Assembly: GCA_014650475.1 (NCBI GenBank)
Contig: BMVA01000029.1
Span: forward strand, 1 to 58,437
Reading direction: 5' to 3'
Origin: Streptomyces albogriseolus
Lineage (GTDB): Bacteria > Actinomycetota > Actinomycetes > Streptomycetales > Streptomycetaceae
DNA: 58,437 nucleotides
Under the pieces are notes generated by a model that was not told the DNA's origin, did not search any database, and was given only the letters and a program-made list of their open reading frames with translations. How positions within the stretch are numbered: position 1 is the first letter of the stretch; every line of letters begins with the position of its first letter. The translations under genes and the position numbers were made by a program. Below, piece after piece: positions 8,670 through 17,913 of the stretch.

Positions 8670-8876
8670 TCAGCTTTGGCAACGGCTCTTGCAGATTGGG
8701 CAGCTGAACGGCTTGCGGTGTACCGGCGGTGCGTCTTGGGCCCGCGGACAAAGCCGCTGCTTCACAATCCACTGCTCAAGGGAATAGGCTCCCGAACGCC
8801 GCCGAGTCGCCCGCAGTATCCTCCGTGAATGCTTCCCATTCTCGGTCGCAAGCATCGACAGCAACGCTGTCCCCAT
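8670..8876 (-). CDS. Possible small Cys-rich protein
   Basis: A 68-residue frame begins MGTALLSMLATENGKH and ends PFSCPICKSRCQS, a CxxC-x3-C tail that could bind zinc. It ends only 25 bp before the sulfotransferase start. No good ribosome site is visible and the start is uncertain, so it may not be translated. If real, it could be the first gene of the operon. Confidence 0.3.
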   Translation of the reverse strand: MGTALLSMLATENGKHSRRILRATRRRSGAYSLEQWIVKQRLCPRAQDAPPVHRKPFSCPICKSRCQS

Positions 8877-8908
8877 ATGAATCAGAGCCCACTCGGCGGA
8901 TATGACAA

Positions 8909-8951
8909 CGTCGGTCTTCAAGGCCGCCATTGGGCCTTGAAGACCGACGTC
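8909..8951. terminator. Perfect 18-bp hairpin
   Basis: The arms 8909-8926 and 8934-8951 are perfectly complementary (ACGTCGGTCTTCAAGGCC and its complement) around a 7-nt loop. It lies about 50 bp beyond the stop of the minus-strand membrane peptide gene at 9003, so it most likely ends that operon. There is no T-tract, as is common for Streptomyces terminators. Confidence 0.6.
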
Positions 8952-9002
8952 TATTCGTGTCTGTCCGGAGCTGTCGGCGCGGGGTGGAGCGGAGTCAGGG
9001 CA

Positions 9003-9170
9003 CTATTTCTTGCCGCGGAGCGCCTTCACCAAATCCACCACGATCCGCAGCGCTTCCGCGTCCGCATCCGGGCCGGCCTCGGTGATCGCCCGAACGACCC
9101 TCACCGCCGCTACAGAGACGATCAGTATGATCAGTACCGCTACCCCACCCGCCACGATCTCTACCGCCAT
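9003..9170 (-). CDS. Single-pass membrane peptide
   Basis: This 55-residue protein starts at the ATG at 9170 after a strong GGAGGA ribosome site. Residues 4-24 (EIVAGGVAVLIILIVSVAAV) form one transmembrane helix, followed by a charged, partly amphipathic cytoplasmic tail ending ALRGKK. It lies 82 bp downstream of the 477-residue gene on the same strand and may be the last gene of that operon. Small membrane peptides occur as effectors in many phage-defence systems, so it could be a membrane-acting output. That is inference; a chance housekeeping peptide is possible. Confidence 0.65.
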   Translation of the reverse strand: MAVEIVAGGVAVLIILIVSVAAVRVVRAITEAGPDADAEALRIVVDLVKALRGKK

Positions 9171-9251
9171 GTACGTCTCCTCCGCTGACTCGACTCGCCG
9201 TCGCAGAGGATTTGCGGTCCCAAGCAAGTGTTTGGGAGCGGTACGGGAAGC

Positions 9252-10685
9252 TCACGCAGGGAAAAGCGGGCGCAGTCGGCTCCATTCGGCAAGCGTTGGC
9301 CTCCACTCAGAGGAAGCCAACTGGGGATTGGCAGGATCTGGCGGCTCGTTGCCCGCGGCGGCCAGTGCCGCGCGAACCAGCCCGTCTACCCGGGCGGTGA
9401 GCGGATCGAGGCCGTGTTCTTCCTCGATCCGTGTGAGTCGCGCGGCGGTGTCCGCGCCGACGATTTCCGCCCACCGGACGAGTTGCCTGCGGTCGTCGCG
9501 CGCCAGGTGAGTGCGCAGGACCATAAGGTCGCGCACAGCTTGGCGTTCGGCGGCGGCTAGCGCAGCAGCTACCCCGCTGCGGACCGGGCTGGCCCACGCC
9601 GGGTGGTAGACATCAACATGGAGGCGGTCAGGGTGGACCGGTTCGCGGAGCCGGGCAGTGCCGCGCCAACTGGCGGCGCCGTGCTCCAGCGCTCCGATGG
9701 CGACCGGCAGCGGGCGCGTCGGCGTGTAGACCCGGAAAGCGAGGCGGTCGCCGACCGGATCGGCAACGTATTGGTCTGCGGCGTCGACGCCGACTTCGAT
9801 GCCGGTGTCCTCACCGCTGCCCTGCAGCCTCCAGCGGATGGCGCCTTCGTGCGAGGCCACGGCGTTCGGCGGTACCTGGGCCCAGTCCACGTCGGCAGTA
9901 CGCCAGCCGTCGGCCCGGCGCAGGGTGGTGCCTTCATAGGCTGGGACGCGCTCGATGAGCCGGCGCAGTTCGCTGTCCATGGTGTCGGCTGCGTTGTCCT
10001 CTCCCGCCTCGAGGCAGGCGCGGTCGGCGAGGTCGCGGAGCCGGGGCGCGAGCGGCAGGTCCTCGGCGAGGTGGGCGGTGGCGGTGAGTGCGTCGCGCAG
10101 GAGGGCGGCCACCCAGTGCTCGCCGGCCAGTACGCCGCGGTCCAGAACGGAGGTGGCGATGGCGGCGAGATCGGGGGCGCGGCGTACGAGGAGGTCGCGG
10201 GCGGTGTCCTCGGCGTCTTCCACCACGTCGGGCAGTGCGGCCAGCAGCGTGCCGGCCTCGATGTCCAGGAGGGCGGGGGAGAGAGGGAAGGGGGCCCAGC
10301 GGGCCAGCCACATCAGGACGGCCAGTCGTGCCAGAGGGGTGTGATGGAGACCGGGCCGCCACGGGGCACTGTCCCGGGCGAGTACCCGGCCGGCGGGGTC
10401 GTCAGCTGAGACCGGCACTTTGGCGGCGCTGCGGCGGGTGGCCCGAAGCGTGCGGGCGACGTCTTCGCCGTAAGCGAGCGGCAGCCAGGCGCCCTCGCCC
10501 TCGGTGGCGTCGACCTCGGCGTACGGGGCCAGGTCGGGGGCGAAGGGGTCGACGATCAAAAGGCCGCCACAGACGTACAGCGGTGCGCTGCGCGGGGCGG
10601 GGCCGGGATGATGGCCGAGCTGAGCGCGGCCAACGGTGTCGACGAGCACCGGGAGTGACCTGGTGATGGGCATCGCGTCAGTCAT
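9252..10685 (-). CDS. Unknown 477-residue protein of the STAND operon
   Basis: This protein starts at the ATG at 10685, in an ATGA overlap with the stop of the preceding gene. I do not recognise a domain. The N-terminal 120 residues look like alpha/beta (RSAPLYVCGGLLIVDPFAP). The middle is helical and rich in Ala, Leu and Asp. Residues about 265-360 contain beta-type repeats such as IRWRLQGSGEDTGIEVGVDA. The C-terminal third is helical. No signal peptide, membrane segment or obvious catalytic motif. Its tight coupling to the 595-residue gene suggests the two form a complex. Confidence 0.8.
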   Translation of the reverse strand: MTDAMPITRSLPVLVDTVGRAQLGHHPGPAPRSAPLYVCGGLLIVDPFAPDLAPYAEVDATEGEGAWLPLAYGEDVARTLRATRRSAAKVPVSADDPAGRVLARDSAPWRPGLHHTPLARLAVLMWLARWAPFPLSPALLDIEAGTLLAALPDVVEDAEDTARDLLVRRAPDLAAIATSVLDRGVLAGEHWVAALLRDALTATAHLAEDLPLAPRLRDLADRACLEAGEDNAADTMDSELRRLIERVPAYEGTTLRRADGWRTADVDWAQVPPNAVASHEGAIRWRLQGSGEDTGIEVGVDAADQYVADPVGDRLAFRVYTPTRPLPVAIGALEHGAASWRGTARLREPVHPDRLHVDVYHPAWASPVRSGVAAALAAAERQAVRDLMVLRTHLARDDRRQLVRWAEIVGADTAARLTRIEEEHGLDPLTARVDGLVRAALAAAGNEPPDPANPQLASSEWRPTLAEWSRLRPLFPA

Positions 10686-12469
10686 CGGAGGCCTCCGGCC
10701 TCGGGGCGGTATAGGGAACGGACGATGTCGCGGGCGGACTCGAATGGGACCGGTGGGAATGCAACGGGACCGCTATCTCCCTGGTGCTTGTGCTGGTACT
10801 CGGCGTACAACTCGCCCCAGGCGGGCTCGGCCCAGTCGTGGTGCAGGGGATCGATGAACCGATGGACCCAGTCGACGAGTTCGGCGCCGGTGGTACCGCG
10901 CTGCTCAAGGCCGTCGACGATCACGTCGACGACGATCTGGTGGGTGTGTGGTCCGCGGTAGAGGACTGGGGCGGTGCTGTCCGGGCCGGTGAGGTCGTCC
11001 GCCAGGTTCTCCAGCCTGTCCCCGGCGAGGTGCGCGTCTTGTTCTGCCTCGGCGGGTTTGGTGCCGCTCAGGACGAGTTTCAGTTCCCCGCGAAGCACTT
11101 GGAGGTAGCGGTTCGCTGCGGTGCGGATCAGCCGTATCCAGCGCTCGTCCGGGTTCGGCAGGTCTTCCTGCCGGATCTCGGCGCTGTGCAGCATTCGCCA
11201 CAGCAGCCGGGTGCAGCCGGGCAGCGGGTCTTCCAGCGCCCGGCGCACTGGGGCGTGCTGGGCGGCGCCGAGGCGCAGCGTCGTGGCGACGAAGGACTTG
11301 CGCTCCGTCAGTTCGGCCAGGTCGGTCAGCAGCCGGGGGACGGCGGTTCGCTTGGCGAGCAGGACGGCTGAGTGTTCGGCGCCTACGGCCGGGAAAGAGA
11401 CGATGCCGAGGCAGAGGACGGCACGCTGTTCGTCGTTGGCGAGGCCGAGGGCGGCCAGAGCCCGCCGCGCCTCCTCGTGGACCACTTCCCGCGCGGTCAG
11501 TCCGGCTGCGCTGGGGCAGGAGGCGAGAGTACGGACGGAGTGGTCCAGCCTGCGCCAGATCGAACGGTCCAGCGGCAAGACGGTGCTCTCGGAGTGTCCA
11601 AAGACCTCGCCGGCACAGTCCTGTTCCTCTTCCGCGCTGATGGTGAGAGGCGGGTCCTGCGAGGCGTCGCCGGGGCTGTCGTCCTGCCTGTCGTCTTGGA
11701 CGGTCGGTCGGGCGGGGACGGCGTGGCGGGACAGTCCGGTTGCGTGGACGGCCGTCAGGTGTCGCTCCCACGGACGCAGGAGGGTGTACCGGGCCCATAG
11801 CCGCTCCCAGTCGGCGCCGAGCGGGGCATCGAGGAGTAACGCTTCGGCATCCCGTACCGCTGCTGGGTCGCTGGTCGCCTCTGCGGCGGGGGTGAAGGCG
11901 GCGAGGATGTCGTCCAGCGCCTCTGTCTCCTCCTGCCGGGCGAACAAGGCCTTGAACGCGGCGTGGGTCGGGGGAGGGAAGTCCGGGTCGTCGTGAGCGA
12001 AGCTCTGGAACAGCAGCAGGCATTCGTCCGCGTCCACTGCGCGGTCCTCGGCGGACCGCGCCCAGGCGGCGGGGAAGATGCGGTGGGAGAGGGAGGACGC
12101 AGCCGCCGGGAGGGACTTGCCGGCGGCGGCACGCAGCCGCTTGACCTCCCCGCGTGCCGCCTTCAGGCCCTGCACCCAGTCGCCGGCGCGGTCCAACCGG
12201 GCTGACTGGCCCACGATGGCGGCGACCAGCTGCTCGGCCTGGGCGGCAGTCAACTCGCCGCGAGAATCGTGGCGGAGCACGGGGCGCAGCTCCAGGTTGG
12301 TGTCCCGAGCCACGTGGTAGAGCAGCCCTTCCCAGATCCGCTTGGTGTAGCCCCCTTTGGGGTTGAACTTGCACCGGGTGGCACGCGGTACCCGGTTCCA
12401 GGCGCGGGTCGCGGCGGTGACGACGGATTCCGTGTCGTCGCGCCGCCTGGCGGCATCGTCGCGGTTCAC
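10682..12469 (-). CDS. Unknown 595-residue helical protein of the STAND operon
   Basis: This protein starts at a GTG (12469) only 3 bp after the stop of the large NTPase gene and overlaps the next gene by 4 nt. It is predicted to be almost wholly alpha-helical, with an acidic low-complexity linker around residues 255-290 (VQDDRQDDSPGDASQDP). The N terminus is basic and tryptophan-containing (AATRAWNRVPRATRCKFNPK), and the C-terminal part carries HHDWAEPAWGELYAEYQHKH. I find no P-loop, nuclease or HTH motif. Function unknown; the operon structure argues that it acts with the upstream NTPase. Confidence 0.8.
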   Translation of the reverse strand: MNRDDAARRRDDTESVVTAATRAWNRVPRATRCKFNPKGGYTKRIWEGLLYHVARDTNLELRPVLRHDSRGELTAAQAEQLVAAIVGQSARLDRAGDWVQGLKAARGEVKRLRAAAGKSLPAAASSLSHRIFPAAWARSAEDRAVDADECLLLFQSFAHDDPDFPPPTHAAFKALFARQEETEALDDILAAFTPAAEATSDPAAVRDAEALLLDAPLGADWERLWARYTLLRPWERHLTAVHATGLSRHAVPARPTVQDDRQDDSPGDASQDPPLTISAEEEQDCAGEVFGHSESTVLPLDRSIWRRLDHSVRTLASCPSAAGLTAREVVHEEARRALAALGLANDEQRAVLCLGIVSFPAVGAEHSAVLLAKRTAVPRLLTDLAELTERKSFVATTLRLGAAQHAPVRRALEDPLPGCTRLLWRMLHSAEIRQEDLPNPDERWIRLIRTAANRYLQVLRGELKLVLSGTKPAEAEQDAHLAGDRLENLADDLTGPDSTAPVLYRGPHTHQIVVDVIVDGLEQRGTTGAELVDWVHRFIDPLHHDWAEPAWGELYAEYQHKHQGDSGPVAFPPVPFESARDIVRSLYRPEAGGLR

Positions 12470-12472
12470 AAG

Positions 12473-15400
12473 TCACCTTCCCCCGGTCGCTCGGGAAGCC
12501 TCCTCGACCAGACCGCGCAGCGACCGCAAGGCCGTGCGGACTTCGGCGAGGTAGCGGGTTGCGGAGAACGGCTGGTGCAGCGCATCCGCCAGGCCAACCG
12601 GATTGCCTCCGACCGTCTCCACCTGAACCTGGTAGGGCAAGGCGAGCCTGTGCAGGGCGGTGAAGTGCTGGCTGGGAGTGTAGATCGGGGTGGTGACGAG
12701 CAGCAGCCGGGCGCCGGGCCGCAGTCGTTCCATGCGCTCGGCGAAGAACGCGTAGGTGTCGCCGGTGTGCGCGCGGCGGGTGGCGGGATCGGAGGAGGGC
12801 GCGGCGGCGACTCGGACCGTTCCGCCACCGGGACGGTGATAGTGGCGTACGCCCCAGGTGCCGCCGATGTCCTGGGCGTGTTCGCCCTCGACGTGTTCTG
12901 GCTCCTCGAGCCGGAAGGCTGCGCGGGTACCGGCGTCCAGGGCCTGGTACTCCTCGGTGAGTTCGGGGTGGCCGATGCGGTCAGCGAGCCGGAACTCATC
13001 CTCCGCGGGGTCGGCGGAACTGCGGAAGGGCCGGTGGCCGCCCAGCGCGACGATGCTGGCGGTGCGCACCTGACCGGCGTCGCACAGCTGCGCTGCATAG
13101 GCGGGGCGGTTGAAGCAGGCGCGTACCAGGCCGCCGAGCAGCAGTACGTGGTCGTAGTCGGTGTGGCGCGGCGGCGGGCAGTCGTGCAGGCCGAGTGCCG
13201 CAGTGGCGGCAAGTACCACCTCCGTCTGCTGCGGTGTCAGCGGCAGGTCGGCGGCCTCGTTGCGCTCCTGGTTGGCGGCGCGGTTTTGCCAGCGCTCGCT
13301 GAACGCATACAGCATCTCGACACGTTCGGCGAGATCCACGTCGGAGTCGATGAGGGACTTCTCGTCGCCGTCGAAGGCCGTGACCAGAGCCCGCATGGCC
13401 TCGGAGCGGATCCAGTCGTCGACGGCGGGCAGGATAGCGTCGCCCGAGGCGGCCAGAGGGACAGTAGGGAAGTTGAGCGGCATAGTGCGTTTCTCGATTC
13501 CTGGATCACGGATGAAGCTCAGGGCGGGCAGGTAGGAGCACAGTGAGGTGTCGCGGTCGTATTCGTCGTTGTAGTGCTTCGCCCTCTTGCCGGGGTCGGC
13601 GTCGGCCGCAACAGACAGGCCTAGCCGGGCCAGTGCGATCCTGGCGCTGAGCGAGACGGACTTGAGGGTGTTGCCTCTGTCGACAGGGCCGTCCGAGTGC
13701 GCACGCAGTGCGTCGGCGGCGCTGGCGTGGCCGGCGGCCTCGCGCAGCCGGTTGATCCGTTGCTGATGGGACAGGGGCAGCAGCAGTGCCTCGTAGTAGG
13801 CGACGAGACCGAGACCGTTCACGCAGCAGGCGACCTCCTCAAGGTAACGGGTGCCAAGGCGACGCTCCCGAATCTCGAGAACTTCCTGGTAGACCGACCG
13901 TGCGAGATCCAGATGCTGTTTACAGCAGGCGGGATCGTCGTGCTTGGCCAGTTCGATGGACACACCCGCCAAGTTGAACTTGCTGCGGTCCAGGTCGGGG
14001 CTGTCCTTGTCACCGACGAGTTCGGCGCGGACGGCGGCGCTCCGTTGCAGCAGGCGCTCGGACTCACGGTAGGCAGCCAGCCGCGCCGCACCCTCCAGTG
14101 AGGCGCCGCGCTTCTTCAACAGCAGCCCGTACATGGCCTGGGCACGTGCGCCGGTGAGCCGGAAGGCATCACGCAGCAGCGGCTTGCCCGGGAGCTGGGC
14201 ACACAGGACGTCACACCGCTCCATCCAGCCGAGTGCCTCGGTCACCTGCCCGGGTGATGCCGCCGGATCCCGGTAGACCGCACGGGCGCTGCTGCGCAGC
14301 GCGTTGACGGTCATCAGCCGGGGCCCGGCGGGCCCGTCGGCGGCGGGCGCAGCATCGCGCAATTGGGCAACGATACGGGCGGCGGTCTTCTCGTCCTGGC
14401 GTTCGACAAGGCCAGCCAGCGCATGCAGTGCCCGAGTCGCAGCGGCCGAGTTGGGGTGCGCGCCGAGAAGATCCTCAAGAGCACCGGATGAGTCAGCGGT
14501 GCCGATATCCTCGGCGTCCAGCATGAGCCCGTACGGCACCGGGCTTTCCGCCGGGGGCATCGGCCCGCCGGCGTCGCACAGGATCGCGTGGCCGACCGCA
14601 TCGATTGACGCCCACAGCTCCTCCAGGACCGTCCCCAGCAGCGCGGCAGCGCCAGCGGCGTCCCGGGCACGCACATCATGACGGACGGCGGTACGCAGCA
14701 GCCGGTGCATGAGGACGCGGCCATCGCGCAGGTCAACCATGCCGAGCTGGCTAAGCCGCTGGGCTGCTTCCCACAGACGACCGGGCTCCGGCGCCCCGCC
14801 GTGCACAGCGGCAAGAGCGGTCGCGACGACCGGGGCGACCACGTCGAGGTCCAGGCCAGCCGGCGGCAGCCAGGCAAGGGCAGCGGCCAGCCCGAGGGCA
14901 GCCGCATCCTCGGCCTGGCCAGCGGCAAGCTCATCGCGAACAGCCGCCCACAGCACGTGCGGGGCCCCGTCAGCGGTGAGCCCGTCCCGGCCGGTCCACC
15001 AGTCCCGTCCGCCGGTCGCCTCACGGAACCGGTTGCTGGCGCTGACGAGCAGCGGCCGACCGTGCAGGGCTTCCAACGGAGCCTCGCGGCCGAGATGTTC
15101 CTTGACGTCCGCATCGGGCAACGGTTCGAGACGGTGCACCACGACGCCAGGGTGGTGGCCGAGCCACTCGGGTGCGGTGGTGGTCACGACAACCAGCTGG
15201 CCCTTGTGCGGCAGTGGCACCGGCATGTCCGTTAACTTGTCCGGGCCGACATCGACGTTGTCGAGAACGACCACCCAGGAACCCGGTGCCTCGCGCAGTC
15301 GCGCCTGGGCCAGCTTGGCGAAGGTCGCACGCGTCCCGCGGTCGATGGCGGACGGGTCAACGCCCTGCTCGGCCATCTCGGCGTCCCCCAGCTCGGCCGT

Positions 15401-16339
15401 CAGCACCGCCTGGTCGTTGGCGGCAAGGAACCAGCCAGAGCCGTACTGCGCTTTCGCCGCGATCTGATGTGCCAGCATCGACTTGCCGCTGCCCTGCTCG
15501 CCGTACAGGACGACGGTACCGGTGGCGCCCACGAGGTCGTCCACCAGCTTCTGCCGCGCGGCGTAAGGGTGGAAGCGGGGCCGAGCGGGGAGACGGCTCG
15601 TGATCGCGGGAGCGTTGGTCTCTGGGAGCGGTGCAAAGGGCGGGTAACCCTCGGTTTGCAGGGCGAGGATGTCGATCAGAACGATGTCGCGGTATCCGCT
15701 ACGCAGCATGAGCTCGCGGCCCTCGGCGCAGGCGGCCGCGAAGTCGGCATTGGGGTGGCGACACGCCTGCCTTACGTCGATCGCCAGCGCATCCGGGTCG
15801 AGGCCGGCGGCAGTCGGCATCCAGAAGTAGACGTGCGTCTCACCGGTACGCGGCGTGGCGCTGTCCAGTGGCCGCCAGGGGTGTCGGGCATCGGTGAGGT
15901 CCCGCACACCGCCGAGCTCGGGGACGCGCACCTTGGGGGCGATCAGGACCAGGGCGTGATCGGGCAGCCGCTCCTCTGGGTCACTCAGCAGCACGATGTA
16001 CGGGCGCAGTCGCTTGTGGAGGCACATCGACGCGTACAGCAGCGCCAGGTCGAGACAGGTAGCGCAACTGCGGTCCACCATCCGGATATCGCGGATGATC
16101 TGCTCCGAGCCTGTGTTCCACGGCACCTTCTCGTACGGCCTCTCCTTGTCGCGTAGCGCCTGGTACAGGTCGGCAAGCAGACGGTGCGTGTCCTCCTCAC
16201 GCTCGTGATGGCCGCCGTCCACCCACAGCCGGTGCCGGGTGAGCGCACCCACATCGGCGTTGGCGTAGCGCGCGAGACGCCGGTGGGCGTCCTCGACAGT
16301 GACGTCCCACGGCCCCCAGGCTCCCTGCATGCCATCCAT
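12473..16339 (-). CDS. Transglutaminase-like / P-loop STAND NTPase / TPR / YdcF-like fusion
   Basis: This 1288-residue protein is the core of the operon. Residues about 75-135 resemble a transglutaminase/papain-like fold: SCATCLDLALLYASMC (C95 candidate nucleophile) and LPDHALVLIA (H128). Residues 277-290 hold a Walker A loop (LYGEQGSGKSMLA) and 356-363 a Walker B (VVVLDNVD), in the order of STAND ATPases. A winged-helix-like region (MVDLRDGRVLMHRLLRTAVR) and a long helical TPR-like stretch follow. The last 240 residues look like a YdcF/DUF218 domain: DYDHVLLLGGLVRAC, IVALGGHRPF, and an SS-x-N/DT-like TGDTYAFFAE then LLLVTTPIYTPSQHF. The first ATG (16345) sits against the GAGGGGG site, so I start at the second one (16339). 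A sensor-NTPase of a conflict system is the likely role. Confidence 0.85.
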   Translation of the reverse strand: MDGMQGAWGPWDVTVEDAHRRLARYANADVGALTRHRLWVDGGHHEREEDTHRLLADLYQALRDKERPYEKVPWNTGSEQIIRDIRMVDRSCATCLDLALLYASMCLHKRLRPYIVLLSDPEERLPDHALVLIAPKVRVPELGGVRDLTDARHPWRPLDSATPRTGETHVYFWMPTAAGLDPDALAIDVRQACRHPNADFAAACAEGRELMLRSGYRDIVLIDILALQTEGYPPFAPLPETNAPAITSRLPARPRFHPYAARQKLVDDLVGATGTVVLYGEQGSGKSMLAHQIAAKAQYGSGWFLAANDQAVLTAELGDAEMAEQGVDPSAIDRGTRATFAKLAQARLREAPGSWVVVLDNVDVGPDKLTDMPVPLPHKGQLVVVTTTAPEWLGHHPGVVVHRLEPLPDADVKEHLGREAPLEALHGRPLLVSASNRFREATGGRDWWTGRDGLTADGAPHVLWAAVRDELAAGQAEDAAALGLAAALAWLPPAGLDLDVVAPVVATALAAVHGGAPEPGRLWEAAQRLSQLGMVDLRDGRVLMHRLLRTAVRHDVRARDAAGAAALLGTVLEELWASIDAVGHAILCDAGGPMPPAESPVPYGLMLDAEDIGTADSSGALEDLLGAHPNSAAATRALHALAGLVERQDEKTAARIVAQLRDAAPAADGPAGPRLMTVNALRSSARAVYRDPAASPGQVTEALGWMERCDVLCAQLPGKPLLRDAFRLTGARAQAMYGLLLKKRGASLEGAARLAAYRESERLLQRSAAVRAELVGDKDSPDLDRSKFNLAGVSIELAKHDDPACCKQHLDLARSVYQEVLEIRERRLGTRYLEEVACCVNGLGLVAYYEALLLPLSHQQRINRLREAAGHASAADALRAHSDGPVDRGNTLKSVSLSARIALARLGLSVAADADPGKRAKHYNDEYDRDTSLCSYLPALSFIRDPGIEKRTMPLNFPTVPLAASGDAILPAVDDWIRSEAMRALVTAFDGDEKSLIDSDVDLAERVEMLYAFSERWQNRAANQERNEAADLPLTPQQTEVVLAATAALGLHDCPPPRHTDYDHVLLLGGLVRACFNRPAYAAQLCDAGQVRTASIVALGGHRPFRSSADPAEDEFRLADRIGHPELTEEYQALDAGTRAAFRLEEPEHVEGEHAQDIGGTWGVRHYHRPGGGTVRVAAAPSSDPATRRAHTGDTYAFFAERMERLRPGARLLLVTTPIYTPSQHFTALHRLALPYQVQVETVGGNPVGLADALHQPFSATRYLAEVRTALRSLRGLVEEASRATGGR

Positions 16340-16500
16340 TTCCATCCCCCTCGCGGTGCGCATGCCGTACGTGGTGGTATTCCGCTCCCAAGAACTCGTC
16401 GTCCGGCGGCCTAGGTTCAGGACAGAGGCTGCCCGGTGCAGGACCAGCCGGCCCAGGAAGCCCTTGCGATAGCTGTGATGGACGACGGCTTGCCACGTGG

Positions 16501-17313
16501 TCAGATTGAGGTCTCCCACGCAGCGTTGAACAGGGCGCATTCGAGCAGGTCTGGGGTCGCACCAGGGGGCCACCCGTCGATGGCGGCCAGTTGGCGGGCG
16601 GCTTGATGAATAAAGGAGAGGTAGATCCCGTAGCGGTGAGGCGACCAGTTGCTGTCTGCCCACACCCAGGCGGCGATGGAGCCGGCCGGGTCGTGGCCGC
16701 TGTCCCGGCCTGCCGTAGCGGCCATCGAGCGCAGGCGCCGGGACACGACGCGGTCGAGGATGAGCGGTCGCGGGCCGTGAGCGGGCGACAGCGTGGCGCC
16801 GGCGAAGTACAGGAACTTGGTGAAGAAGGACGGCCCGAGCCCAGGAATCTGGCGGTACAGCGTGGTGTAGGCCGCTTGCGAGCCGTGCTCGTGCAGCGTG
16901 GTGACTGCACACGCCAGGGCCCCATCCAGACCCTCGGCGGCCAGGATCTTTCCCAGGGTGGCCGGTCCGCTGCCGCCGGGGGTGCCACGTTTGCCCTTGC
17001 CCCACACGTACGTTGCGACCAGGGCCTCGCGGAAGGAATCACGCCGCAGCGCGTCGGCGACGGTCGAGGTCACCTCCGCCCGGCTGATTGCGGCATCACC
17101 GCCGACGGAGGTGAGGGCCAGCGTCGACGGCCACGGAGCGATCCGTGCCCACCGGCTGGGGGTGTAGCGGACCGTGTGCGCGCCCGGCGTGCCGTCGGCG
17201 TAGACCCCCGCGTGTTCCGTCCACCAGTGGCCCAGCGCGTGCACGGCGGCATCGGGCAGTAGGCGTGCGGCCATCTCCCGGTCCACCGCGTCGGCGTGAT
17301 CTTGTCTGTTCAC
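16501..17313 (-). CDS. 8-oxoguanine DNA glycosylase OGG-fold protein
   Basis: This 270-residue protein starts at a GTG (17313) after a G-rich leader. It matches the OGG-fold family found in actinobacterial accessory regions: TYVWGKGKRGTPGG at 101-114, the helix-hairpin-helix-like IPGLGPSFFTKFLYFAG at 156-172, and LILDRVVSRRLR downstream. Bona fide glycosylases flip damaged bases. Here the family may instead recognise altered nucleotides or DNA. It leads the operon whose next gene is the large NTPase, with 161 bp between. It is divergent from the gene at 17491 and probably shares its promoter region. Enzyme activity is not proven. Confidence 0.78.
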   Translation of the reverse strand: MNRQDHADAVDREMAARLLPDAAVHALGHWWTEHAGVYADGTPGAHTVRYTPSRWARIAPWPSTLALTSVGGDAAISRAEVTSTVADALRRDSFREALVATYVWGKGKRGTPGGSGPATLGKILAAEGLDGALACAVTTLHEHGSQAAYTTLYRQIPGLGPSFFTKFLYFAGATLSPAHGPRPLILDRVVSRRLRSMAATAGRDSGHDPAGSIAAWVWADSNWSPHRYGIYLSFIHQAARQLAAIDGWPPGATPDLLECALFNAAWETSI

Positions 17314-17490
17314 CCTCCACCCCCCAAGACGCTTTCCCTGACCGGCCGCCGGCCAGGCCGCGGTCTGTGCCGGGCGCCGGTCCGGCGGCGCTGCTTCCCA
17401 CGCAGCTGGCCCCGGCCCACCAGTGTCCTTTGCGGAGAGGCCCGGAGAACCATATTGCGCTCGAAGCATTTTTTTGCGACTGTCGTAAAC

Positions 17491-17913
17491 ATGGATTTGA
17501 TTGGTGATCTCGCAGCCATCCGCGTCCCCCTGCCACAGCCTGGTGACGTCACGCCGGAGGAGCTCTACCCCGACGCCCTCGAAGAGGCCGAACAGGCCCG
17601 TGAGAACTACGCCCTCTCCCTCGAAGCACAGCACGACGACCTGCAGGAAGACCCCCTGCTGATCGCTCTCGGCAACGCCCGCGCCGCCCGCGAGGCCGCC
17701 GATCGCGAAATCCGCCATCTCCTCGCCTACGGCCGCGAGTTCCACGGCGAGCGCCCCTACAAGCTCGAACCCCTCGCCCGGGCCAGCGGCATGACCCCCT
17801 CCGGCATCCGCACCGCCTACGGCAGCAGCGAGATCGAAACCGTCACCCGCTGCATCGGCCGCACGCCTGACAGCCGCCGCGCCCGACCTCCGGCCACGCC
17901 GCAGCCCTCATGA
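17491..17913 (+). CDS. Small HTH-like protein of unknown function
   Basis: This 140-residue protein begins MDLIGDLAAIRVPLPQPGD. An acidic coiled-coil-like helix (residues about 25-75, rich in Glu and Ala) is followed by a segment LEPLARASGMTPSGIRTAYG that looks like a helix-turn-helix. The ATG has no clear ribosome site and follows a T7 run, so the mRNA may be leaderless or very short-leadered. It is divergent from the OGG-fold gene and overlaps the next gene by 4 nt. A small DNA-binding protein that could regulate the neighbouring operon is a reasonable guess. Confidence 0.7.
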   Translation: MDLIGDLAAIRVPLPQPGDVTPEELYPDALEEAEQARENYALSLEAQHDDLQEDPLLIALGNARAAREAADREIRHLLAYGREFHGERPYKLEPLARASGMTPSGIRTAYGSSEIETVTRCIGRTPDSRRARPPATPQPS

